Part shown: positions 6,245 to 13,039 of the stretch, one piece after another | How the letters are laid out: the number at the start of each line of letters is the position of its first letter | Numbering within the stretch: the stretch's first letter is position 1 | Assembly (NCBI GenBank): GCA_937894805.1 | Contig: CALAYR010000121.1 | Location: 1-13,851 of the forward strand | Source: an uncultured Acidimicrobiaceae bacterium | Lineage (GTDB): Bacteria; Actinomycetota; Acidimicrobiia; Acidimicrobiales; RAAP-2 | DNA: 13,851 nt | Direction of reading: 5' to 3' | Made by a program: the position numbers and the translations under genes | The notes under the pieces: generated by a model | Database searches by the model: none | What the model was told of the DNA's origin: nothing | The model's input: only the letters and a program-made list of their open reading frames with translations

Positions 6245-7381
6245 CTAAGCCTCGCTCGAGGACCTGTTCAACGTTTTACGACGAAGCAAGACACCGCAGC
6301 CCAGCAGTAGGGCCACCACGCCGCTGGTCCATACCCACGCCGATGAACGACCACCTTCATGAATAAGCAAATCATCGGTCAGTCCTGCCGCTGAGGCTTG
6401 CTGGAGAGCGCTAACAGGCGCAATGGTGGTTGAAACATACGTCGTCACGCCGTTGGTCGACTCACCCGATGTCGTGCCACCATTCAACGCAGTTCTTGAG
6501 TCGTACATGAATTCAATCGTTCGAATGGACTCTAACTCCGGTGTCTGAGAGGGGTCGGTCATAAGTGGCAAGTCACAACTCAACTGAGTTCCCTCGACAC
6601 CCGTTCCCTCGGCGAAGCAACTGTCACCGTTCGTCGAAATGACCATGTACGGCAGTTGCGCACCTTCGGCAGCGAGTTCGCTCCAGCTCACGGTCCATCC
6701 GGTGCCGTCGGCATTGAGGGCGATGGTGGCCGAAGCTACGTCAACAGAAAGAGCGGGTCCGCCCGTGAATGGAGTGAAGACGAAGTACCTGATGTTTGCC
6801 ACTTCCGGCGCCACTTCGGGTTCATTGAGTAGCCCAATCTCACAGGAAATCACGCCGTCGACAGCATCAACGGCATCGACCGTGCACGTTGACCCATCGG
6901 TTGTAGTCACTACGTAGGAGCCATTGGTGTCCAGGTCGGGCAAAGTCTTAAAAGTGACGATCCACGCAGAACCATCATCGTTCAGAGTCACCGTGGCCGA
7001 AGACGCATCGACGGCGAAGCCGTAGGTCACGGGGTTGTAGTCGCTCAGAACTAAGTCGATTCGAGACACAGTGGGCTCAACCGATGGATCTTCGAGCAGG
7101 GGAACATCGCACGAAACGACGTCGCCGGGTGTGTCAGTGCCCGATGCCGTGCAATAAGCATCATCACCTGTCGCCACAATGTACGAGGCGTTGGCGGGTG
7201 CATCCGATGGCGTTTCGAATGAAATAGTCCAGCCCGAACCATCATCGTTCGAGGTGACCACGACGGATGAGAGTTCGACTGAACGAGGAGCCACCGCACA
7301 TGCGATGGCCACCGCAGGTACGGTCGCGAGTAGGGCGACGGCCAGGGAGCCTGTGGCAGCAAGTCGTTGGAAATAGTTCAT
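6245..7381 (-). CDS. Secreted, C-terminally membrane-anchored protein with three 89-residue repeats (unknown function)
   Basis: I do not recognise this 378-residue protein. It starts with a signal peptide (Arg6, hydrophobic core about 11-27, cleavage probably after an Ala near residues 25-29). Three tandem domains follow at about residues 38-126, 127-215 and 216-304. Equivalent positions are exactly 89 residues apart: Trp51/140/229, Cys77/166/255 and Cys91/180/269. Each domain thus has a C-x13-C pair, probably a disulfide, and an N-x-D-G-x-x-W motif. The pattern of alternating hydrophobics suggests Ig-like or fibronectin-III-like beta sandwiches. A Thr/Ser/Gly-rich linker (about 300-335) leads to a membrane segment (about 348-366) and a basic tail (RRKTLNR), with no LPxTG motif. 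The exported part is acidic. It has a good Shine-Dalgarno (AAGGA) in the largest spacer of the window (75 bases). An adhesion or wall-structural role is possible but unproven. Confidence 0.85.
   Translation of the reverse strand: MNYFQRLAATGSLAVALLATVPAVAIACAVAPRSVELSSVVVTSNDDGSGWTISFETPSDAPANASYIVATGDDAYCTASGTDTPGDVVSCDVPLLEDPSVEPTVSRIDLVLSDYNPVTYGFAVDASSATVTLNDDGSAWIVTFKTLPDLDTNGSYVVTTTDGSTCTVDAVDAVDGVISCEIGLLNEPEVAPEVANIRYFVFTPFTGGPALSVDVASATIALNADGTGWTVSWSELAAEGAQLPYMVISTNGDSCFAEGTGVEGTQLSCDLPLMTDPSQTPELESIRTIEFMYDSRTALNGGTTSGESTNGVTTYVSTTIAPVSALQQASAAGLTDDLLIHEGGRSSAWVWTSGVVALLLGCGVLLRRKTLNRSSSEA
6470..7270 (-). repeat. Three tandem 267-bp coding repeats (89 codons each)
   Basis: These are the three domain repeats within the secreted protein gene: units at about 7004-7270, 6737-7003 and 6470-6736. 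The period is exactly 267 bases, set by the invariant Trp and Cys codons. DNA similarity is patchy: the block GAACCATCATCGTTC recurs at about 7235-7250 and about 6968-6983, whereas the third unit has diverged to GGTGCCGTCGGCATTG. The units therefore look like old duplications kept in register by selection on protein length, not a recent expansion. Confidence 0.8.
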
Positions 7382-7456
7382 TGAAAGTCCTTCCGATTAC
7401 TTACTTACTGTCACCGCAGTACACAAACTTACAGTCTCCGACTGAATTTTCCTTGC

Positions 7457-8041
7457 TTAAAAACCGGCGTGGCCGAGGAAAAGGCCATGAATTTGGTTAT
7501 CTGACGTCAATTCGGGGTGAAACGAACAACCCCAGACAGCACCCTGTCGAATCAAAACCGGGTGCTCACCATCGCCATGGTTATGGGATGCCAGAAACTC
7601 GACATCGGCTCCCCAGCGTTCAATGCGAGGCGCTCGGATAAATACGCCCGGTACGAATCCGAGGCCCTCGACGTCGATTGGTGTTTCAAATGAGGCCACT
7701 TGTCTTCCGTACCCATTACGTCGCACCGCCACATCCAGGGCAGCGAAGGACCACTGATCACTTCGTCCATCCAGTACTTCAGCTGAGAGTGCGATGAGTC
7801 CGGCACACGTGCCGAAGGCTGCCATGCCATCTTTGAGGCGAGCGGCCAGTGGTTCACGCAGGCCGGAGGTGACGAGGAGATGTGCGATCGCCGTCGACTC
7901 TCCCCCAGGCAAAATCAAAGCATCAACTTCATCCAACTGCTGGGGGGTTCGCACCGCAAGCGCATCAAGCCCCAGCGACTTCACCGTGGCCTGATGCTCG
8001 CGCACATCACCCTGCAGGGCGAGTATGCCCAATCGAGGCAT
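7457..8041 (-). CDS. pdxT: PLP synthase glutaminase subunit PdxT
   Basis: PdxT hydrolyses glutamine and channels ammonia to PdxS for de novo pyridoxal 5'-phosphate (vitamin B6) synthesis. I start it at the ATG at 8041, whose A is the last base of the pdxS TAA (TAATG overlap); a TTG two codons upstream is possible but less likely. The 194-residue product begins MPRLGILALQGDVREH, typical of the family. It shows the GGES motif (46-49), the nucleophile Cys79 in GTCAG, and the His175-x-Glu177 pair in SFHPE, which complete the class I amidotransferase triad. Everything needed for activity is present. The neighbouring downstream gene is separated by 75 bases, the longest gap here, so the pdxS-pdxT unit may end at this point. 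I see no clear terminator. Confidence 0.97.
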   Translation of the reverse strand: MPRLGILALQGDVREHQATVKSLGLDALAVRTPQQLDEVDALILPGGESTAIAHLLVTSGLREPLAARLKDGMAAFGTCAGLIALSAEVLDGRSDQWSFAALDVAVRRNGYGRQVASFETPIDVEGLGFVPGVFIRAPRIERWGADVEFLASHNHGDGEHPVLIRQGAVWGCSFHPELTSDNQIHGLFLGHAGF

Positions 8042-8937
8042 TACCAACCGCGCTCGCTGAGACGTTGCTCCAAGGTCGCGGTCTCGAAGCCCTTCATGGC
8101 AGCACCGAGTCCAGTCGAAACGCGAGCTACGACCGAGGCGTCTTGGTAGTGCGTCGTTGCCTCCACGATGGCCTTGGCCATGCGCTCGGGATCATCACTC
8201 TTGAAGATGCCGGAGCCTACGAAGACTGCCTCGGCACCCAACTGCAGAACGAGCGCAGCATCGGCGGGCGTCGAAATCCCACCGGCGCAGAACAGGGGTA
8301 CGGGTAGCTTGCCGGTGGCGGCCACTTCTAGCACCAACGGCAATGGCGCCTGGAGGTCCTTAGCCATTGAAAAGAGCTCGGATTCATCGGCCATCTGCAG
8401 CATGCGAATGGCTTTGTTGATGGTACGGAGGTGGCGGACGGCCTCGACAATGTTGCCCGTGCCTGCCTCTCCCTTGGATCGGATCATGCAGGCGCCCTCG
8501 CCAATACGACGGAGAGCCTCACCTAGGTTCGTTGCGCCACAGACAAATGGCACGGTAAAGCCCCACTTGTCAATGTGATTTACTTCATCGGCTGGTGTAA
8601 GGACTTCCGATTCATCGATGTAGTCCACGTCGAGGGCCTGGAGGATCTGAGCTTCCGCGAAGTGGCCAATGCGTGCTTTGGCCATCACAGGAATTGTCAC
8701 CGTTGCCTGGATCTCTTTGATCATCTGAGGGTCGCTCATACGAGCCACGCCACCGTCACGACGAATATCAGATGGCACTCGCTCAAGAGCCATCACGGCG
8801 ACGGCACCGGCGTCTTCGGCGATCCGAGCCTGCTCGGGGTTCACGACGTCCATAATGACGCCCCCGCGAAGCATGTCTGCGAGGCCGCGCTTGACGCGGG
8901 CCGTACCTACTGAGCCGAAGTTTTCTTGCGTAGTCAT
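8041..8937 (-). CDS. pdxS: PLP synthase lyase subunit PdxS
   Basis: PdxS condenses ribose 5-phosphate, glyceraldehyde 3-phosphate and PdxT-derived ammonia into pyridoxal 5'-phosphate, as a cytoplasmic dodecamer of TIM barrels. The 298-residue protein is highly conserved. Asp30 lies in GGVIMDVVN. Lys87 in PVMAKARIGH corresponds to the lysine that forms the first substrate adduct. Lys155 in IRSKGEAGTGN is the second catalytic lysine. DYIDESEVLTPAD (105-117) and the phosphate-binding glycines near the end are also intact. The ATG at 8937 has a purine-rich GGGTGAGG just upstream. The gene begins 25 bases after the membrane protein gene at 8963-9868 and is translationally coupled to pdxT. The pdxS-pdxT pair downstream of pimA is shared with mycobacteria and other actinobacteria. 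Confidence 0.98.
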   Translation of the reverse strand: MTTQENFGSVGTARVKRGLADMLRGGVIMDVVNPEQARIAEDAGAVAVMALERVPSDIRRDGGVARMSDPQMIKEIQATVTIPVMAKARIGHFAEAQILQALDVDYIDESEVLTPADEVNHIDKWGFTVPFVCGATNLGEALRRIGEGACMIRSKGEAGTGNIVEAVRHLRTINKAIRMLQMADESELFSMAKDLQAPLPLVLEVAATGKLPVPLFCAGGISTPADAALVLQLGAEAVFVGSGIFKSDDPERMAKAIVEATTHYQDASVVARVSTGLGAAMKGFETATLEQRLSERGW

Positions 8938-8962
8938 GGCCTCACCCTAATGGTGCGGCCCG

Positions 8963-9868
8963 CTACCACTCCTCAAGGGCTTGTGCGCGAGTGATGGCTT
9001 GATCGAGGTCGCCTAGGGCCAATTCCTTACCATCGATGTGCTGGTCGAACCAGATCCAACGGGCTTTGGCGTAGGCCTCGCTTGCGAAATATGAGTTGAT
9101 TCCAGGTACCGTCGACGCAGTGCGTTCCAATGCCCGCTGGAGACCCAGTGGGTAGCGGATAGTGGCAGCAGCCACTTCATCGGCCCGATAGGCCCAACCG
9201 CGAATACGAGCTTCGTAGCGACTCCGGGTTGACTTTGAGAGATTGGCCGCAGCCAGCAGCGAGGGTATGGCGATGTAGCCCAGTCTCTGGCGTGACATGC
9301 AGTGAGCTACGACACCCTCGAGCTCGATCAACTCGACCTCATGCATCAACCCTGTCGTCACGATCAGCGTGTAACTGTCCTGATCTCGCAGGAGCGTGGC
9401 ATTCGGCACGTTCTCCTCGACCACGAAGCAGTTGATGGAACCCAGTCCAAATGTGGCCGAGAGACGCTCCACAATCGTCGAGAGGCGCACTCGGTCAGTC
9501 TTGGTCCCACCCACGGGGAACTCGGCAACGAGCGAACCGGCGAGCGCGTCGGCGATGGAGACCCGGCGACGTATTGATTGATAAAAAGCGGCCGCCACGG
9601 CACCGTAGAGGACCGGCACTGCGAGTGCCAGGAGGAGCGCCAAGCCGAGCAGGAGTGCCAGTGCCAGGGCTAGGACCACCGAAATTACTGCGCCGATTAC
9701 CAAGTTTCGCTGGAGACCAAGCGTGACATTTGAGTTCGCCTCACGTTCTTCCGCCGACGGAGCGTACGCACTGCGCCAAGTGGGGTCCAGAACTGGCTCG
9801 ACATGACGCGGTCCACGGTGACGCTGATTGCTACGACGGCGTTGTTGATGTTGTTTCGCGGCACTCAC
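8963..9868 (-). CDS. HtpX/M48-like membrane protein lacking the catalytic residues
   Basis: The 301-residue protein has a very basic N-terminus (Arg/His/Gln-rich, residues 5-22). One long or two tightly packed membrane segments follow (about 55-96), made almost entirely of Leu, Ala and Val. A soluble domain then follows the M48/HtpX layout: PNATLLRD (155-162), IVTTGLMHEVELIELEGVVA (169-188), and a C-terminal YRADEVAA segment (227-234). Where active M48 peptidases have HExxH, this protein has His189-Cys190-Met-Ser-Arg193. Where the third zinc ligand (Glu in the E-[FY]-x-A-D motif) is expected, it has Ala226. It is therefore probably a pseudo-protease with a structural or binding role. It starts at a GTG nine bases after pimA and ends 25 bases before pdxS. 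No Shine-Dalgarno is evident. Its substrate or partner is unknown. Confidence 0.75.
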   Translation of the reverse strand: MSAAKQHQQRRRSNQRHRGPRHVEPVLDPTWRSAYAPSAEEREANSNVTLGLQRNLVIGAVISVVLALALALLLGLALLLALAVPVLYGAVAAAFYQSIRRRVSIADALAGSLVAEFPVGGTKTDRVRLSTIVERLSATFGLGSINCFVVEENVPNATLLRDQDSYTLIVTTGLMHEVELIELEGVVAHCMSRQRLGYIAIPSLLAAANLSKSTRSRYEARIRGWAYRADEVAAATIRYPLGLQRALERTASTVPGINSYFASEAYAKARWIWFDQHIDGKELALGDLDQAITRAQALEEW

Positions 9869-9877
9869 GGTGCAAGG

Positions 9878-10969
9878 CTACCGGCGCGCCTGGCATCGCT
9901 CGTAGATACCGAGATAGCGATCAGCAAGACGTTCCATTGACCAGTTCTCAGCATGGTGAAGCGCAGCCTCGCGTGCACCGGTCGATTGCTGCAACGCGAC
10001 GGCGATTGCGCGTCTCAAATCGGTGGGATCGTTTGGCGTAAAGAGTGTGGCGTGTCCCCCGGCAGCTTCGCGGTAGCCATCGATATCCGAGGCAACAACA
10101 GCGGCACCACTAGCCATTCCTTCCAGCAGCGTCATGCCAAAACTCTCACCAAACAGTGATGCCGCGACCAGTACGGTGCTCACCCCGAGGAGACGACGCT
10201 TTTCCGCATCACCAATTGCGCCAACAAACGTAATCGAGGGATCCCCATCAGCCAAGGCGTGCAATTTGGCCGAGTCAGGGCCTTGACCAGCCATCACGAG
10301 TCGCACTTCCGGCCCGCCCGTTTCTCGCCAGTGCCGAATCGCCTCGACCACAACATGGGCACCCTTGCGCGTTTCAAATCGACCAACGAACAAGATGGTA
10401 GGAACCTCGGTACGCGGCAATGATCCGAACCGCTTCATCTCAAATCCATTAAACAGGACCTCAGCATCGGCGCCAGTAGCGGTCCGAAGCGTTTCGGCAG
10501 CTCGATCGCTGACGGCCACGCGGGCATCCAGGCGGCGTAAAACTTTTCGCAGAAGTGGTTTCGTCAACGTGTAGGCCGGACCTTTGCCCGAGCGATGGAA
10601 CGTGCCGACGCGAATCCGATGACTCGATGCAAAAAGTTCGCCGTAGCCCACCAAAGGTGCGAACGGTTCGTGGATGTGGACAATCTCGGCGTCGAACTTC
10701 TCGATGGCCTCTCGCGCTCGCTTCGTCGCAGTGGGACTCAGCGTTATCGGGGCCTTGGAGCCATTGGCGGGTATCGATATACGGCCACCAAATCGCAGAA
10801 CCTGCGCCGGAGTCTCCGAAATCAATTCGCCACCCTCGGGGGAAATAACGAGCGTCTCGATATCTCGGGACATAAATTCCCGACTCATACCGAGGACCTG
10901 CTCTTGTACGCCACCAAAAACATCGAGTGCGTAGGGCGAGATAATCGCGACCCTTCGTGGGGTACTCAC
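9878..10969 (-). CDS. pimA: Phosphatidylinositol alpha-mannosyltransferase PimA (GT4 family)
   Basis: PimA transfers the first mannose from GDP-mannose to phosphatidylinositol on the inner face of the membrane. The start is the GTG at 10969, which overlaps the acyltransferase TGA as GTGA. It gives a 363-residue protein beginning MSTPRRVAIISPYALDVFGG, with the GGVQ loop at 19-22; a longer reading from a GTG at 11002 adds 11 residues with no counterpart. Family marks are HIHEPFAP, then VGTFHRSGKGP, then VGRFETRKGAHV (the Arg and Lys that contact the sugar-nucleotide phosphates). GESFGMTLLEGMASGAAVVA near the C-terminus contains the E-x7-E motif of retaining GT4 enzymes. The neighbours (PI-phosphate synthase and PIM acyltransferase) support this specificity over other GT4 enzymes. 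Confidence 0.9.
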   Translation of the reverse strand: MSTPRRVAIISPYALDVFGGVQEQVLGMSREFMSRDIETLVISPEGGELISETPAQVLRFGGRISIPANGSKAPITLSPTATKRAREAIEKFDAEIVHIHEPFAPLVGYGELFASSHRIRVGTFHRSGKGPAYTLTKPLLRKVLRRLDARVAVSDRAAETLRTATGADAEVLFNGFEMKRFGSLPRTEVPTILFVGRFETRKGAHVVVEAIRHWRETGGPEVRLVMAGQGPDSAKLHALADGDPSITFVGAIGDAEKRRLLGVSTVLVAASLFGESFGMTLLEGMASGAAVVASDIDGYREAAGGHATLFTPNDPTDLRRAIAVALQQSTGAREAALHHAENWSMERLADRYLGIYERCQARR

Positions 10970-11829
10970 GGCGTGTCGAAGCGCGGCTGCAGCACGTGCC
11001 ACTGTTCGGGGGCACGACGAATCAGGCCGCTCAATTCATCCGCTACTAGCTGCGTGACCCTCGACACATCTTCTCGCAGTTTCCCTAAGCGCTCTGCGGC
11101 AATAGGTGGCGTAAACACAGCGTGATGGCCATCACCGGGACCGGCATAACAGGCGCCAGCGAGCAGCACCGCGCCAGTGCGGAGTGCCAGTGTGGCTGGA
11201 CCAGCCGGGATGGTGACATCCTCTCCTAGCAGGCGAGCCGGAATGCCATTGTTTTGAATATCGCGGTCACACAAGAGGCCAACTATCTTGCCGGCCTTTA
11301 TTGTCGACAACAACACGGTGCCGGCGTGTTCATCGAGCGGGGCAACCTGGATGCCGATCGCACGACGCTTCTTGGCGAACCATTCAAAGAGTTCGGGTGG
11401 ATCGAGAGCTTCGGCGACTGCGTGCATTGGCAAACCGATGTTGGCCATGAATGCTCCACCCCACTCCCAGCTCCCGATGTGCGGTATCGCTATGACCACG
11501 CCTCGCCCGGTGGCCGCTGCCGCTTGGAGGTGTTCAAGTCCCTCGGAGAAACAGAACTGCTTATTGACATTTGACTTCGAGATCGCTGGCAGTTTGGCGC
11601 CCTCAGCCCAATAACGACCATAGGTTTCAAAGCCTCTGTCTACGTACCGCTCCAGCAGTGCGCTCGATGGCTGACTATCGGCCGCACCAAGGGCTCGACG
11701 GACGTTGCTCCGGAGGTTGTTGCGTGGCTCAACCGAGAGCCTGCCCACCGTGCCGGCAACCTGTTCACCGATCCAGCGGTCAACACGTTCGGGCGCAAAC
11801 TCCATGGCCGTAGCGAGCGTCTTAAACAT
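10966..11829 (-). CDS. Phosphatidylinositol mannoside acyltransferase (PatA-like, LpxL/HtrB superfamily)
   Basis: The product belongs to the lysophospholipid acyltransferase superfamily related to LpxL/HtrB. In this neighbourhood it most likely acylates the mannose of PIM1/PIM2, as PatA (Rv2611c) does in mycobacteria. With the ATG at 11829 it has 287 residues. The catalytic H-x4-E motif is HIGSWE (His117, Glu122). A later block LLCDRDIQNNGIPARLLGE matches the family DRD motif, and the region IPAGPATLALRTGA is also typical. No membrane segment is obvious, consistent with a peripheral enzyme. The start is uncertain. A GTG at 11859, eight bases after the preceding stop, is an alternative, and the frame stays open to 11901 inside the upstream gene. 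No start has a clear Shine-Dalgarno. The stop overlaps pimA by four bases. Confidence 0.88.
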   Translation of the reverse strand: MFKTLATAMEFAPERVDRWIGEQVAGTVGRLSVEPRNNLRSNVRRALGAADSQPSSALLERYVDRGFETYGRYWAEGAKLPAISKSNVNKQFCFSEGLEHLQAAAATGRGVVIAIPHIGSWEWGGAFMANIGLPMHAVAEALDPPELFEWFAKKRRAIGIQVAPLDEHAGTVLLSTIKAGKIVGLLCDRDIQNNGIPARLLGEDVTIPAGPATLALRTGAVLLAGACYAGPGDGHHAVFTPPIAAERLGKLREDVSRVTQLVADELSGLIRRAPEQWHVLQPRFDTP

Positions 11830-11866
11830 CGTGACGCGAGTGCGCTGACGGGCGTCCACGTTCGTC

Positions 11867-12466
11867 TTATTTCGAAGTAGCGGAGGCCTCAGTTGCGACA
11901 ACCCAGACTCGCCGGAATCGACCGAGTGCCGTCATGGTTGTCAGAACCAGGAGGATCCAAAGAACGGGGATGAATATGGAGGTTGCGAGCAAAGAGACGC
12001 CCGTCAGAATCATTCGCTCAGCCCGCTCCATCAAGCCACCCTTGGCCGCGAGTCCGAGACTTTCGGCCTTCGATCGCTGATAGGAGATCATGAACGTGCT
12101 GGTCATGATGGCAAATGGAAGGAGAATCAACTGACCGTGGTTAGTGGCTTCGAGGTAGTACGCCACACCGCCCAGGATTAATGCATCGGATAGTCGATCC
12201 ATCACCGAATCAAAGAAGCTGCCGCGCACCGAAGAGGCCTGAGAGGCCTTGGCCACCGGACCATCGAAGAGGTCGTGCGCTCCAGTCAGGGTCAGCAACA
12301 CGATCGCCCAATGGTGGTGGCCCGTGGCAATCGCCCAACCCGTGACTCCCGCAAAGAGGAGCCCAGAGGCTGTTAAAACGTCAGCCGAAAAACCGCACTT
12401 GACCAGAAAGCGCCCAACTGGCGCCGTACGTTTGTCAACCGCGGTTCGGAACTTGCCGTCGAACAT
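11867..12466 (-). CDS. pgsA: CDP-alcohol phosphatidyltransferase, probable phosphatidylinositol phosphate synthase
   Basis: This 199-residue membrane enzyme probably joins CDP-diacylglycerol to inositol 1-phosphate, giving phosphatidylinositol phosphate, the precursor that PimA's lipid acceptor needs. The CDP-alcohol transferase signature is present as Asp65-x2-Asp68-Gly-x2-Ala-Lys73-x8-Gly82-x3-Asp86-x3-Asp90. All metal-binding aspartates are intact, but the usual Arg after Ala is Lys. The block ISYQRSKAESLGLAAKGG followed by ERAER (about 127-151) matches the actinobacterial PI-phosphate synthases rather than phosphatidylglycerophosphate synthases. About five or six membrane segments are visible. 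The ATG at 12466 has a strong GGGAGG Shine-Dalgarno. The 42-base spacer upstream contains two adjoining inverted repeats (separate entry). Substrate choice is inferred from motif and context. Confidence 0.88.
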   Translation of the reverse strand: MFDGKFRTAVDKRTAPVGRFLVKCGFSADVLTASGLLFAGVTGWAIATGHHHWAIVLLTLTGAHDLFDGPVAKASQASSVRGSFFDSVMDRLSDALILGGVAYYLEATNHGQLILLPFAIMTSTFMISYQRSKAESLGLAAKGGLMERAERMILTGVSLLATSIFIPVLWILLVLTTMTALGRFRRVWVVATEASATSK

Positions 12467-12478
12467 CTTGCCTCCCGT

Positions 12479-12513
12479 GTACCGAGAAGGCGGTACTAGG
12501 TGGTAATCCTAGT
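12479..12513 (-). promoter_or_regulatory. Back-to-back inverted repeats in the HIT-pgsA spacer
   Basis: Two perfect 6-bp inverted repeats sit end to end between the HIT gene and the PI-phosphate synthase gene. ACTAGG/CCTAGT spans 12495-12513 with a 7-base loop and takes in the HIT stop codon. GTACCG/CGGTAC spans 12479-12496 with a 6-base loop. They share two bases (12495-12496), so the two RNA stems would stack or compete. The second ends three bases from the GGGAGG ribosome binding site. No T-run follows, so this is not a standard terminator. The role is unknown. Confidence 0.35.
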
Positions 12514-13039
12514 TAGCACTTAGGCCAAAATCTGACCCATTTACAACCGATGAAATCTTGCTCCAGGTCGACGACAAGGACTCTGGCAGGATCCGCGTTT
12601 CGCCCAACGTCGTCATGAAATTGGTGTCACCATTCCACCTCGGGAGGATATGGCCATGGAGGTGTTGCGGAATTCCAGCGCCCGCTGCTCGACCGAGATT
12701 GAATCCCACGTTTAGTCCGTCGGGACCGTATGTATTTTTCAGGACTGCCACGCTGCGTCTCAGGAGGGAGAAGTAATCAATGGCCTCTTCGTCCGTGAGT
12801 TCCTCGAGACTCTGAACGTGACGTTGAGGCAAGACTAAGACGTGACCCGATCCATACGGGAAGGCATTCAAAATCAGAAAGCTGAACTGCGATATCGAAA
12901 TGATTCCTGACGACTCGCCCACCCCGTCGGACAGTAAATCGCAGAAGACACACTCACTCGAGAGGCCCGCTCGTTCTGAGGAGGTTGCGTCCTGGACGTA
13001 CTGCTCTCGCCACGCCGCCGACAACCGATCGAGTGGCAC
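12509..13039 (-). CDS. HIT-family protein (diadenosine tetraphosphate phosphorylase/hydrolase-like)
   Basis: The 176-residue protein is a histidine-triad nucleotide-binding enzyme. The triad is HLHGHIL (His126, His128, His130) preceded by the Asn-Leu-Gly of GFNLGRAAGAG (112-122). An upstream CVFC (Cys30, Cys33) is the zinc-binding pair seen in the FHIT/Ap4A branch. PYGSGHVLVLPQRHV (61-75) is another family block. The mycobacterial gene in this exact position (Rv2613c) is an Ap4A phosphorylase, so cleavage of diadenosine polyphosphates, which aminoacyl-tRNA synthetases such as the neighbouring ThrS produce, is a reasonable inference. The start is a GTG at 13039 sharing its G with the thrS TAG stop (TAGTG). 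The region beginning PLDRLSAAWR is the typical start for this group. Confidence 0.9.
   Translation of the reverse strand: MPLDRLSAAWREQYVQDATSSERAGLSSECVFCDLLSDGVGESSGIISISQFSFLILNAFPYGSGHVLVLPQRHVQSLEELTDEEAIDYFSLLRRSVAVLKNTYGPDGLNVGFNLGRAAGAGIPQHLHGHILPRWNGDTNFMTTLGETRILPESLSSTWSKISSVVNGSDFGLSAN

Noticed and set aside
7292..7381. Lipobox (AIAC) in the repeat protein signal peptide, making it a lipoprotein
   Set aside because: The sequence loosely fits the pattern, but the residue three before Cys is Ala, not Leu or Val. The protein already has a C-terminal membrane anchor, so ordinary signal peptidase cleavage is more likely.
7397..7408. (TTAC)3 as a phase-variable simple repeat
   Set aside because: Three units are too few to imply slippage, and the run is outside the coding region.
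7267..7641. Plus-strand open frame of 124 codons spanning the pdxT-surface protein spacer
   Set aside because: Mostly antisense to pdxT and the signal-peptide region of the repeat protein, and of biased composition. No family features.
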